This document shows, piece after piece, positions 50,765 to 59,813 of a DNA stretch of 64,000 nucleotides (the first letter of the stretch is position 1; each line of letters opens with the position of its first letter). A program made the position numbers and the translations under genes. A model generated the notes under the pieces. It made no database searches. It was not told the origin of the DNA and was given only the letters and a program-made list of their open reading frames with translations. The stretch spans positions 310,001-374,000 of the forward strand of contig CAXXNY010000005.1 in the NCBI GenBank assembly GCA_963674805.2, given 5' to 3'. The DNA is from CALMFG01 sp963674805. Its GTDB lineage: Bacteria; Bacillota; Clostridia; Christensenellales; CALMFG01.

Positions 50765-52648
50765 ATGGAAGGGAAGTTGTTTGATAACCGGTTCGAGATT
50801 ATCGAACTCGTAGATAAAGGCGGAACAGCCAACGTTTACCGCGGAGTCGATAAGCGGACAAAGAAGAATGTCGCGGTTAAAGTTTTAAAACGCAATTTAT
50901 CTAAAGACACCAACTTCGTAAAACGGTTTGAGACCGAAATGCAGGCCATGATGACGCTGGAACACAGCGGTATCGTCCAGGTGATCGATGCAGGACATGT
51001 TGAAGACACCTATTATTTGGTGATGGAATATGTTGAGGGGCAAACGTTAAAGCAGATCATTAATACCGAAGGTGCGCTGGATCTTCAGCGGGCGGTCGAT
51101 ATCACGATCAGCGTCTGCCAGGCGCTGAACTATGCGCACACCGAAGGATTTGTGCATCTTGATATCAAACCGGCTAATATCATGATTAACAAGGAAGGCC
51201 AGGTCAAGATTACCGACTTCGGCATCGCGCGCAACACGGCTGTGATTGAGCGGGTATCGGAGGAATCCGACAGGGTTTTGGGTTCTGTCCAGTATATCCC
51301 GCCGGAACAGGCGAAGGGAGAACGGACCGACCGGCGGGCGGATGTGTATGCTCTGGGCATCTCGCTTTATGAGATGGTAACCGGATCTCTGCCTTTTGAC
51401 GGCGCCAGTTCGGAAGCCGTAGCGCTGAAGCACTTAAACGAACCTGTGCCGTACCCGAAGCGCAAGAACGACCGGATTAACGATGCGCTGAATAAGATTA
51501 TCTTAAAAGCGACACGTAAGAATAAACGGTTAAGATATAATAACATGAAAGAATTCGCCGAGGATTTAAAGCTTTGTTTTGAGCATCCCGGCGGCGAATA
51601 TGTCAAACTGGAACATGAGCATGTCCGTATCAGCCATCCGGACCCGAAAGCCATCCGTAAAAAAGTGGTGATCGGCGTGATGCTGGTGCTAAGCTCGGCG
51701 GTGGTTGTGACCGCGGGGCTGGTGATGCTGGCCATGTTCGGGCGCAGGACAAATGCGGTTGAAGCAACGCCTATGCCCACCACGGTCCCGTCGTTTATCG
51801 GACTCACCGAAATGGAGTCCACGGAACTGGCGGGTGAATCCGGGATAAAAATCGACAGGCAGTATGCTTACAGCGATGCTGTGACCGAGGGGGAAGTCAT
51901 TTCGCAAAACCCGGAGCCTGGCGAATCCGTTATGCCGAACAGCACCATTACCGTGGTGTTTTCGCAAGGACTGGAGCTTGTCATTGTGCCGGAAGTGGTC
52001 AATATGCTACTTGAAGATGCACGGGATATTTTAGCCCAGCAGAATATCCAAGTCGGCGAGATCACTTATATTGAGAGCGATATGCCGGAAGGGTATGTGG
52101 TGGAACAAGACCCCCTGCCGGATGCGGAACTGCCTGCGGAAGAAAAAGTCAACCTGACGGTCAGCAAGATCATCGATTTAGATAAAGCCGTTGTGCCGGA
52201 TTTTCAGGGATTGAACATTACCGAAGTGAACGATATGTTTGCGGATCTGGACTTTGCATCCTGTTATGTATATCTGGAAATGCCGGAAGACGGCAGGCCC
52301 AAGGAGCCGTACGGGGTCGTGCAGAACCAGACCCCGCATGAAGGAACGGAAGAGGATGCAACGAATCCGCTGTTTGTCTGGATTAGTGCGTTCCCGCAGA
52401 ATTACCATATTATCAGGACAGTGGATCTTTCGATTTCGCATGAGGACTCGCTGGTGCGTGTTACGATCAGCGAACCGGACAGCGCGGTTGAGTATGTGAT
52501 GCTTGAAGAGAAGAAGCAAAAGGGTGAGATATCGTTGGATGTGGAACTGTTCAGTTTTGAAGCGAAAGAAAAATATATGAGTGTTTATGTGAATAATGAG
52601 CTTGTCATGATGTCTATGCTGACATCCTGGGAAAGGATTGCGTCATAG
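50765..52648 (+). CDS. prkC: Membrane Ser/Thr protein kinase with PASTA domains
   Basis: 627 residues. The kinase domain (about 10-270) has VDKGGTANVYRG, the ATP lysine in VAVKVLK, DFG in ITDFGIARN and YIPPEQAKGERTD. The catalytic loop is FVHLDIKPANIMI, so Leu replaces the Arg of HRD. A transmembrane helix lies at about 299-322, followed by three PASTA domains (about 340-405, 406-475, 476-545) and a C-terminal extracellular beta domain. It senses muropeptides or lipid II in related species and controls growth and cell wall functions. The TAG stop overlaps the apparent rsgA start. Confidence 0.95.
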   Translation: MEGKLFDNRFEIIELVDKGGTANVYRGVDKRTKKNVAVKVLKRNLSKDTNFVKRFETEMQAMMTLEHSGIVQVIDAGHVEDTYYLVMEYVEGQTLKQIINTEGALDLQRAVDITISVCQALNYAHTEGFVHLDIKPANIMINKEGQVKITDFGIARNTAVIERVSEESDRVLGSVQYIPPEQAKGERTDRRADVYALGISLYEMVTGSLPFDGASSEAVALKHLNEPVPYPKRKNDRINDALNKIILKATRKNKRLRYNNMKEFAEDLKLCFEHPGGEYVKLEHEHVRISHPDPKAIRKKVVIGVMLVLSSAVVVTAGLVMLAMFGRRTNAVEATPMPTTVPSFIGLTEMESTELAGESGIKIDRQYAYSDAVTEGEVISQNPEPGESVMPNSTITVVFSQGLELVIVPEVVNMLLEDARDILAQQNIQVGEITYIESDMPEGYVVEQDPLPDAELPAEEKVNLTVSKIIDLDKAVVPDFQGLNITEVNDMFADLDFASCYVYLEMPEDGRPKEPYGVVQNQTPHEGTEEDATNPLFVWISAFPQNYHIIRTVDLSISHEDSLVRVTISEPDSAVEYVMLEEKKQKGEISLDVELFSFEAKEKYMSVYVNNELVMMSMLTSWERIAS

Positions 52649-53520
52649 AAGGTAAGATATTAAAAGGAATCGGCGGATTCTATTATGTCAAGGATCAGGA
52701 CGGCAATGTGCACGAATGCAAGGCTGCCGGACGGTTCCGGAAAGAAAAAGTGACGCCGCTTCCGGGAGATAATGTGTCATTTTCACCACAGGAAGGCAGC
52801 AAAAACGGGTTTATCGAAAGCATCCATTCGCGGAAAAACCAGCTGACACGGCCGCAGGTGGCGAATATTGATCAGGTCATTATCACGATGGCCACCCAAA
52901 GCCCGAAGCCTGATCTGGTGCTGATTGACAAACTGTTAATCTCGGCGCTTGCTGCGGGTATTGAACCGTTGATTTGTATTAATAAGCGCGACCTTGCCAA
53001 GAAAAATGAAAAGGATGTGCTGGTGCGTCAGTATTCCGGCTGTTTTCAGGTGTTTGTGGCATCCGCAAAGACCGGAGTGGGGTTAAAGAAGATTAAGCGT
53101 GCGCTGACCGGAAAGACCACCTGTTTTGCGGGACAGTCCGCGGTGGGCAAGTCATCGATCCTTAATGCGTTGTTTAAAGACTTGGAACTCGAGACCGGAG
53201 GCTTATCCAAAAAAACCGAGCGCGGCAAGCATACGACGCGTCATGCGGAACTCATCAAAGCCGAAAAGGTCAACGGATACGTGGTTGACACGCCCGGATT
53301 CAGCCTGCTGGAAAGCGGGGCGCTGACGCCGGAAGCAGTCGGCAAGTATTATCCTGAAATCAGAGACATTGCGCAGCAATGCAAGTTCGCAGGATGTCTG
53401 CATCGGGCTGAACCGGAATGTGCGGTAAAGGAAGCAGTAGAAAACGGAAAGTTTAATCAATACCGGTATGAGCGGTATTTAAAAATAATTGAAGAGATTG
53501 AGGAAGGCAGGAAAAACTGA
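52645..53520 (+). CDS. rsgA: Ribosome small-subunit-dependent GTPase A, apparent AUA start
   Basis: 291 residues if started at ATA 52645. A circularly permuted GTPase assisting 30S maturation: OB fold first, then G4 NKRDL, G1 GQSAVGKSS, G3 DTPGF, and a zinc motif KFAGCLHRAEPECAV. The first canonical start is GTG 52708, but the conserved N-terminus EGKILKGIGGFYYV lies upstream of it in frame. No ATG, GTG or TTG precedes that segment. ATA at 52645-52647 is seven bases after AAAGGA and overlaps the prkC stop as ATAG. Either AUA initiates, or a G-to-A change affects the start. Confidence 0.88.
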   Translation: MEGKILKGIGGFYYVKDQDGNVHECKAAGRFRKEKVTPLPGDNVSFSPQEGSKNGFIESIHSRKNQLTRPQVANIDQVIITMATQSPKPDLVLIDKLLISALAAGIEPLICINKRDLAKKNEKDVLVRQYSGCFQVFVASAKTGVGLKKIKRALTGKTTCFAGQSAVGKSSILNALFKDLELETGGLSKKTERGKHTTRHAELIKAEKVNGYVVDTPGFSLLESGALTPEAVGKYYPEIRDIAQQCKFAGCLHRAEPECAVKEAVENGKFNQYRYERYLKIIEEIEEGRKN

Positions 53521-53521
53521 T

Positions 53522-54169
53522 ATGAATAAAGTTGCACCATCCATTCTGGCGGCGGATTTTCGAAAGCTCGGCGAAGAGCTGAAGATGGTCGAAAAAGCCG
53601 GTGCGGATATGATACATTTTGACGTGATGGACGGGGCGTTTGTGCCCAATATTTCGTTCGGGATTCCGGTTCTTGAGAACATTCGGGAGGAGACCAAACT
53701 GCCGTTTGATGTTCATCTGATGATCGTCAGCCCTGAGCGCCATTTTAAAGCGTTTAAAGATGCCGGTGCGGATATCATTACGTTCCACGCGGAAGCAACG
53801 GTGCATGTTCACCGGGCGATTCAGACAATAAAAGAAATGGGCATGAAAGCAGGGGTCGCGTTAAATCCGCATACACCGATTTCACAGGTCCAACACGTGC
53901 TGGATATTGTTGATATGGTTTTGCTGATGAGCGTTAATCCCGGATTCGGCGGGCAGAAGCTGATCCCGGAGGTACTTGAAAAAGGCAGAGCGTTGCGGCA
54001 GATGGCGCAGGAAAAGAATGTTGATTTTGATCTGCAGATTGACGGCGGTGTGACAGCTGATACTGCCGCCATGATTGCGTCGTACGGATTTAATGTGCTG
54101 GTAGCCGGAACAGCGATATTCAGAGCCGATGACCCGGCAGATGCGGTTCGCCGGATTAAGGGTGAGTAA
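53522..54169 (+). CDS. rpe: Ribulose-phosphate 3-epimerase
   Basis: 215 residues from the ATG at 53522, one base after the rsgA stop; the frame is open further upstream but not conserved. TIM barrel with APSILAADFRKLGEEL, IHFDVMDGAFVPNISFG (metal His and Asp), FDVHLMIVSPE, LLMSVNPGFGGQ and IDGGVTADTAAM. It interconverts ribulose-5-phosphate and xylulose-5-phosphate. Confidence 0.96.
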   Translation: MNKVAPSILAADFRKLGEELKMVEKAGADMIHFDVMDGAFVPNISFGIPVLENIREETKLPFDVHLMIVSPERHFKAFKDAGADIITFHAEATVHVHRAIQTIKEMGMKAGVALNPHTPISQVQHVLDIVDMVLLMSVNPGFGGQKLIPEVLEKGRALRQMAQEKNVDFDLQIDGGVTADTAAMIASYGFNVLVAGTAIFRADDPADAVRRIKGE

Positions 54170-54811
54170 ATGGGAAAAACAGCTTTAATTGTTGCCGGAG
54201 GAGAAAAGCCGGGCAAGCCGCTGCTCTATCAGTACCGCTTGAAGGCGGATATGGTTATTGGTGCGGATAAAGGGGCCGAATGTTTAATCGGCCATGACAT
54301 GGATATTTTCGCCGTAGTCGGGGATTTTGACTCGATCGATAAGGATGCGGTGAAGTGGCTGAAAAGCAGATCAATACGACTGGTTAAAGTCAGTGATAAA
54401 AAAGACGAGACAGATACCATGCTCGCGATTCAGATGGCCGTCGAAAACGGCGCGGATCATATTTTTATCTTAGGAGCGCTGGGCAAGCGGCTGGACCATC
54501 AGTTTGCGAATATTTCGCTGCTGATGTTTGCACAAAAAAGCGGAGCTGAGGCTGTACTGATTGACGGGAATAATAAGGTCATGCTTTCGAAGGCTGAACA
54601 GACGTTTGATGCGTCCGTCGGTGACTTTTTCTCTTTGTTTTCGCTCACAAAGAAAACGGAGTTTCTTTCATCATCCGGATTGAAGTATCCGCTTAACGGG
54701 TTGATTCTGCATAGGGATACGCCCATCGGGGTCAGCAATCAGGCGATGGCGAAACAGGTCAGGATATCAGTCAAAAAAGGGCAGGCATTGATCATTCATT
54801 CCTATGAATAA
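54170..54811 (+). CDS. thiN: Thiamine pyrophosphokinase
   Basis: 213 residues. It makes thiamine diphosphate from thiamine and ATP. Features: MVIGADKGAECLI, AVVGDFDSID, DETDTMLAIQMAVENGADHIFILGALGKRLDHQFANI (substrate and catalytic region) and the C-terminal beta domain ending SVKKGQALIIHSY. It begins on the base after the rpe stop. Usual neighbour of rpe and rsgA in Firmicutes. Confidence 0.94.
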   Translation: MGKTALIVAGGEKPGKPLLYQYRLKADMVIGADKGAECLIGHDMDIFAVVGDFDSIDKDAVKWLKSRSIRLVKVSDKKDETDTMLAIQMAVENGADHIFILGALGKRLDHQFANISLLMFAQKSGAEAVLIDGNNKVMLSKAEQTFDASVGDFFSLFSLTKKTEFLSSSGLKYPLNGLILHRDTPIGVSNQAMAKQVRISVKKGQALIIHSYE

Positions 54812-55182
54812 AAAAAAGAAAGGCAGCGAGTGCCTTCCAAGAAATATTGTAAAAAATGAAAAAAATAGTTGTTGCAATGATATTAATATAAACAGAAAAT
54901 ATTACGATAATATATAGAAAATATTAAATTAATATAAACAGTTCGGTAATACCGTGGGTAAAAAAGAAGAAATAAGCGGTTTTACCAAATTATCGCCGCT
55001 ATTTGGGACAAAAATGGTTTATGGACAGCCAAAAAAGCCAATGATATTGAAAAAGTATTTTTTTTCTGTTAAAATATCTTAAATCAGCGGTTTGTTTTAT
55101 GGACGATATGGCAGCATATCGAGTGATACGGGTATATAATAAAATATGACAGTTATCATGCAAACACAGGAGAACGACTGTT
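54812..55182 (+). other. AT-rich intergenic region with a 14-base direct repeat and candidate promoter
   Basis: 370 bases without a gene. ATTAATATAAACAG occurs at 54882-54895 and 54928-54941, 46 bases apart. A TATAAT at 55135-55140 is the best -10 for the two-component operon but lacks a good -35. A hairpin AAGGCA/TGCCTT at 54829-54846 directly follows thiN without a T run. No known riboswitch or T-box pattern was recognised. Confidence 0.4.
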
Positions 55183-55887
55183 TTGAGTAAAAAAATCCTC
55201 ATTGTTGATGATGAACCAAGTTTGATTAAAGGATTGCGCTTTAATCTGGAACAACAGGAAGGCTATATCGTGGATGAGGCTGCGGACGGCGAGGCGGCGA
55301 TTGAGAAGTTTGATGCCCGCCACCATGACCTTATTTTGCTGGATGTTATGCTGCCCAAACTGGACGGCTGGGAAGTCTGCCAGCGCATACGGTCGGTATC
55401 CGATGTACCGATTATCATGCTGACCGCTAAAGATGATGATATGGATAAAATCATGGGGCTGGAATACGGTGCGGATGATTACCTGACCAAGCCTTTTAAT
55501 ATGCTGGAGTTAAAAGCGAGAATCAAAACAATCTTCAGACGTACGGAATCGCGTCAAAAGAAAGATGCGGAGCCGGCGGAAGATATGATTATCACCGCGA
55601 AGGACATGACGGTGAATCTCGCAAACCGAAGCGTTGAGGTCGGCGGTATGGAAGCGAATCTGACCGCAAAAGAGTTTGACCTTCTCCATCTGTTTATCAC
55701 GAATCCCGGAAAAGTGTTTGACCGGGAAAACCTGTTGGAAACCATATGGCGTTATGATTATCTGGGTGATTTAAGAACCGTTGATGTGCATATCAGACGG
55801 CTAAGGGAAAAGATTGAGCAAAACCCGGCCAAACCGGAATACATTATGACCAAATGGGGTGTTGGCTATTACTTCACCAACAAATAA
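55183..55887 (+). CDS. OmpR/PhoB-type response regulator
   Basis: 234 residues. Receiver domain: ILIVDDEPSLIKGLRFNL with the acidic pair, phosphoacceptor Asp in LILLDVMLPKLDG, MLTAKDDD (Thr) and DDYLTKPFN (Lys). The C-terminal winged helix has LTAKEFDLLHLFITNPGKVF and LRTVDVHIRRLREKIEQNP. TTG start with AGGAG about 12 bases upstream. It is closest in style to WalR/PhoP regulators. The kinase gene overlaps its end by 29 bases. Confidence 0.94.
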   Translation: MSKKILIVDDEPSLIKGLRFNLEQQEGYIVDEAADGEAAIEKFDARHHDLILLDVMLPKLDGWEVCQRIRSVSDVPIIMLTAKDDDMDKIMGLEYGADDYLTKPFNMLELKARIKTIFRRTESRQKKDAEPAEDMIITAKDMTVNLANRSVEVGGMEANLTAKEFDLLHLFITNPGKVFDRENLLETIWRYDYLGDLRTVDVHIRRLREKIEQNPAKPEYIMTKWGVGYYFTNK

Positions 55888-57313
55888 GTTTTTTTTCTCA
55901 ATCAAGTGGCGCTTTGTCCTGACCTATGTTGTGATTGTGTTCGCCACTTTTTTAATTTTCTCTTTTATGGCCACCCGTATCTTTACCGACTATATCGTTA
56001 ACCAGCGGGTCACCGAACAGCAGAAAAACCTCAACAGCATTTCCGTCAGCCTTGCGCCGAATTTAAAAGCTTATGATTCAGAAGAGATGAACCGCGTTTT
56101 GCTGGAAAGCTCCCGGCAGTACGGCGGGCGTTTTTTGATTTTAAACGATAACGGAGTAGTCTTGTTAGACAGCTTTTCTATGCTTTCCGGAAGACGGCTG
56201 AATATGCCGGAAGTGACGGATATCCTGTTTGAGGATATGGACGCATCTTACGGTTTTCATCAGATCGAAACTGAAACAGAGGGCAAAATCTGGTCCGCCA
56301 ATTACACCTCCGCAATTATCAGCGAGTATAACACTATCGGTGTACTGCTCTATTCCCAAAGCATCCAGGATATCGTCGAACGTGCGGCGGACATTACCAA
56401 ATCGCTGACATTGATTACGGTGATTGCGTCAATTTTAATTATCTTCATCAGTCTCTTTTTATCCCGTTATATTACCAAGCCGATTAACCAGCTGAGGGAT
56501 GTGGCGGCCAAGATCGCGGCGGGCGAATTGCATCAGCGTGTGGCAGTCGCCGGTAATAATGAGATATCCGACCTTGGCAATACCTTTAATATGATGAGTG
56601 AGCGGCTTGAGAACATGGATGCGATGAAATCTGAGTTTGTATCCAATGCCTCGCATGAATTAAAAACGCCGCTAAGCTCGATTAAAATATTAGTACAATC
56701 GCTTATTTACCAAAAGAATGTCGATGAAACCGTATACCGTGACTTTTTGAACGATATCAATATGGAAATGGACCGGCTGAACGATGTTATATCCGATTTA
56801 TTGCTGCTGACGAAAATCGAAGATGAGGCATCAGCGTTGAACCTGAAAGAGATGCCGCTCAGCGAGCTGGTCGGACGTGCTGTTTCCGGGCTGCAGGTGA
56901 TTGCGGATAATAAAAATGTTGATTTGGATTTAAACATCGGAAACGATGTGGTTTTAAAGATAGATGAACTGAAGCTGAGCATTGCTGTGGTGAATTTGGT
57001 TGAAAATGCGGTGAAGTATACCGGCAGCGGCGGACATGTGTTGGTCAGCGTCTTTTCACGCGGCGCACAGGCCTTTGTTGAAGTGAAGGATAACGGCCCG
57101 GGGATTCCGGAGGATGAACTGGAACGGATATTCGAGCGGTTCTACCGCGTTGATAAAGCGCGGGCAAGAAAGACCGGAGGAACCGGCCTTGGATTACATA
57201 TATCACAGCGGATCGTAAGACTGCACGGTGGCGAAATAACGGTAAACAGCGAATACGGAAAAGGCAGTACGTTTACATTGATGGTTCCGATAAAAACGGA
57301 TGTTGAAGGATAG
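55859..57313 (+). CDS. Sensor histidine kinase (two TM, HAMP, HisKA, HATPase)
   Basis: 484 residues by the longest frame; the start within the regulator's 3' end is uncertain. Helix 1 at about 19-41, extracellular sensor about 42-178, helix 2 about 179-201, HAMP about 202-255 (SRYITKPINQLRDVAAKIAAG). HisKA has the phospho-His in FVSNASHELKTPLSSIK. HATPase boxes: NLVENAVKYTGSGG (N), VKDNGPGIPEDEL (G1), IFERFYRVDKARARKTGGTGLGLHI (F and G2). Partner of the upstream regulator. The order kinase then GerMN lipoproteins suggests it senses an envelope signal together with them. Confidence 0.94.
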   Translation: MLAITSPTNKFFFSIKWRFVLTYVVIVFATFLIFSFMATRIFTDYIVNQRVTEQQKNLNSISVSLAPNLKAYDSEEMNRVLLESSRQYGGRFLILNDNGVVLLDSFSMLSGRRLNMPEVTDILFEDMDASYGFHQIETETEGKIWSANYTSAIISEYNTIGVLLYSQSIQDIVERAADITKSLTLITVIASILIIFISLFLSRYITKPINQLRDVAAKIAAGELHQRVAVAGNNEISDLGNTFNMMSERLENMDAMKSEFVSNASHELKTPLSSIKILVQSLIYQKNVDETVYRDFLNDINMEMDRLNDVISDLLLLTKIEDEASALNLKEMPLSELVGRAVSGLQVIADNKNVDLDLNIGNDVVLKIDELKLSIAVVNLVENAVKYTGSGGHVLVSVFSRGAQAFVEVKDNGPGIPEDELERIFERFYRVDKARARKTGGTGLGLHISQRIVRLHGGEITVNSEYGKGSTFTLMVPIKTDVEG

Positions 57314-58303
57314 ATGGTGAAGAAAATGAAAGTGATGACACGATTAATCGTTATAATCTTGCTTCTGGCGTCTCTTACGTCATGCAGTATGATTCCGTCA
57401 ATCGGGGATGATTCTGAGGAAACGGCCCAGATCAATCCGCTTCCCGAAGCGGCCAATAAACGAGACAAGCAGGTTACGCTTTATTTCCGCTATGCGGATG
57501 AAAATATGCTTGGCGGCGAAACACGGAGCATTGAGGTGCCGGTCAATGAAAGTATTGAAATGACCGTGCTGAAAGAACTCTTAAACGGGCCTTCGCAGGA
57601 CAATCAGGAGCTGACGGCGCTGATTCCGGAGAACACGGAAATTGTCAGCGTATCCGATACCGGCGAATACCTGTTTGTCACTTTAAGCTCCGAATTTATG
57701 TCCCAGTCTAAAATCGCAAACATCGATCCTTCTAATGAGGAAGCCTATGCGGCCGCCACCGAAGAGATGAACTTAAGCATCTATTCAATGATTAACACGC
57801 TGATTGAACTCGGCGGATTTTCGCGGGTACAGATATTGGTCGATAAAAACGACAGCGGAAGAGGCGAACGAATTGCGCTTGCTGAGATCGGGCAGGAAAG
57901 TCCGGAGGCGGAAGGCGCGAGTTTAGAACCGCTGGGATGGAACGGCAGCCTGATTCTAACGCCGGAAAACACGGTTAATCTGATGCTGGAACTGATGGGC
58001 CTCAGAGATTATGATAGCCTTTATGCGCTGATTGCATATAATGACTCTCAGAATATCGACCGTGTGTCAAAAGAAGCGTTCATCGATCTGATGTCGGCGC
58101 TTGAGTCTTCGATTGAGGAATATAATGTGCTGCCCGGCAAGGTTTCTGCGGACGGCTCATCGGTAATAGTGCCGATCAGCTTTGCGATAAAAACAAAAAG
58201 CGGAGATACCACTATACGCGATAATATCATCATGCGGTTAAGATTGGAACGCGATTTATGGAAGGTTGAATACTCTTCATTCAGTAAGGTGTTTTTACAA
58301 TAA
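57314..58303 (+). CDS. Lipoprotein with a GerMN domain
   Basis: 329 residues. Signal peptide with lipobox LTSC at about residues 23-26. A GerMN domain at about 55-175: VTLYFRYADENMLGGETRSI, MTVLKELLNGPSQDNQELTALIPENTEI and YLFVTLSSEFM. The C-terminal 110 residues form a second unnamed alpha-beta domain. GerMN domains occur in spore germination protein GerM and in actinobacterial LpqB, the lipoprotein partner of MtrAB. It starts on the base after the kinase stop. Confidence 0.85.
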   Translation: MVKKMKVMTRLIVIILLLASLTSCSMIPSIGDDSEETAQINPLPEAANKRDKQVTLYFRYADENMLGGETRSIEVPVNESIEMTVLKELLNGPSQDNQELTALIPENTEIVSVSDTGEYLFVTLSSEFMSQSKIANIDPSNEEAYAAATEEMNLSIYSMINTLIELGGFSRVQILVDKNDSGRGERIALAEIGQESPEAEGASLEPLGWNGSLILTPENTVNLMLELMGLRDYDSLYALIAYNDSQNIDRVSKEAFIDLMSALESSIEEYNVLPGKVSADGSSVIVPISFAIKTKSGDTTIRDNIIMRLRLERDLWKVEYSSFSKVFLQ

Positions 58304-58304
58304 C

Positions 58305-59810
58305 ATGAAAACAGACGGATATTTAAACAGGTTTATAGCTGCGATATGCATATTGGCGCTGCTTGCGGTGCCGGCGGCTTCGTGTACGGCGATACATGAG
58401 CGGACGCCTGATAAAATCTATATCTTTAATGAAGAATCAACTGAGGATGGGACATTGCCCAGCGGACGTATACTAAAGCCTGCGCTTTATTTCATCCAAA
58501 AAGGCTCAAATAAAATGGTGGCGGAGCTCCGGACGATTATTGTAAGAGACGATGAAAGCCCGGTAAAATCAATCGTGAAAGAACTGCTGGCCGGACCGAC
58601 GGATGAAACGCTGTTAGCGGTCGCCCAGAGCGGCATTACGGTTGACCACGTAGAAGTATCTGCGGATATAGCGAATGTTTATTTATTGTCCCATACGGAG
58701 ATGACATCCAAAGACAAATTTATATTAAAGCTGGCGCTCGCCAATACTTTGGTTGATTTTTTGGATATCAAATACGTGAATGTGTTTTATAACGGGTTGT
58801 CGGACGGATTTGAATCTTACCCGCAGCCGCTGCAGCAAAAATCGACCGGAATTTGGACGGATGTCTATGATGAGATTCTGGGCCGTAACATTGCATCGGC
58901 GCAGGGACCGGAAGGCGACGCCCAGGCAATCGGCATCACCATTGCGACCCCGCTTTATTTTCTGGATGCCAGCGGCGAATACCTGTTACCCGAAGTCCGT
59001 GAGATCACATATACCGAGGGTTTGTATTTAGAAAAAATCATCACCGCGCTGGCAAACGGCCCGCGCAACACGTACCTGAACCAGCCTTCAGTTGCGCAGG
59101 AAATGTCAATTCTGAACGGATATACGTTTATCCAAACCGATAATGGGCACTGTTTAACGCTGGATTTATCCGTATCACCAGTCCGGTCTAAGTATGAAAC
59201 ATCGCAGGAAGAATTGAAGTCCTATGCGTCATTGGTCTATACGCTGACCAGCTTCTTTCCGCACCTTGACTGTGTAAAAATCACGATTGACGGCGTCCCC
59301 GTGACCACCATCGGTGGCGGGATTGACGTATCCGAAGGCATCCGGCGTTCGGACGTCAGCGGTTACTTGGCCGGCGGAATCAATCTCTACTTTAGAATCA
59401 AGGACACAAACCTTTTAATGGGTGTGGAGCGGATGGTTAATCAGGAACAGGTCTGGAGCGCAAATATCCGGCTGTATGAACTGATGAACGGCCCGCAGGC
59501 CAATGACGGCGATGACGCATGGCCGTGCTTCCCGAGTGATATAACCGAAAAGGATATTATCTGGACAAAGGTTTATCAGTCCACGCTTGAGGTGAACCTC
59601 AGCAGGAACTTCAAGGAACAATGCAAAGGCATGTCGGCGAATGAGGAGATGCTTTTAGTGTTCGCTATGGTGAATACGCTGACGGATATGCGGGGCATCA
59701 ACAATGTGCAGTTTTTGGTGGATGGCGAGAAGACGGAGTCTTTAGCCGGCAACCTGTACTTTAAAGACCTCTTTATTAAGAATCCCGGATTGGAGCAGGT
59801 TGATTTTTAA
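58305..59810 (+). CDS. Lipoprotein with three GerMN-type domains
   Basis: 501 residues from the ATG at 58305, one base after the previous stop. Signal peptide with lipobox AASC at about residues 24-27. Three related units start with an ALYFIQKGSN, TPLYFLDASGEYLL or INLYFRIKDTNLLM strand. Each continues to a helix with LLAGPTDE, ALANGPRN or LMNGPQAND, and then a closing strand, at about 55-170, 215-355 and 370-500. Last gene of the two-component operon. Likely located on the outer face of the membrane; ligand unknown. Confidence 0.82.
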   Translation: MKTDGYLNRFIAAICILALLAVPAASCTAIHERTPDKIYIFNEESTEDGTLPSGRILKPALYFIQKGSNKMVAELRTIIVRDDESPVKSIVKELLAGPTDETLLAVAQSGITVDHVEVSADIANVYLLSHTEMTSKDKFILKLALANTLVDFLDIKYVNVFYNGLSDGFESYPQPLQQKSTGIWTDVYDEILGRNIASAQGPEGDAQAIGITIATPLYFLDASGEYLLPEVREITYTEGLYLEKIITALANGPRNTYLNQPSVAQEMSILNGYTFIQTDNGHCLTLDLSVSPVRSKYETSQEELKSYASLVYTLTSFFPHLDCVKITIDGVPVTTIGGGIDVSEGIRRSDVSGYLAGGINLYFRIKDTNLLMGVERMVNQEQVWSANIRLYELMNGPQANDGDDAWPCFPSDITEKDIIWTKVYQSTLEVNLSRNFKEQCKGMSANEEMLLVFAMVNTLTDMRGINNVQFLVDGEKTESLAGNLYFKDLFIKNPGLEQVDF

Positions 59811-59813
59811 GTA

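Noticed and set aside
54829..54846. AAGGCA/TGCCTT hairpin after thiN as a terminator
   Set aside because: The stem is short and on the plus strand it is not followed by a T run. It has a T run only in the minus orientation, where no gene needs it.
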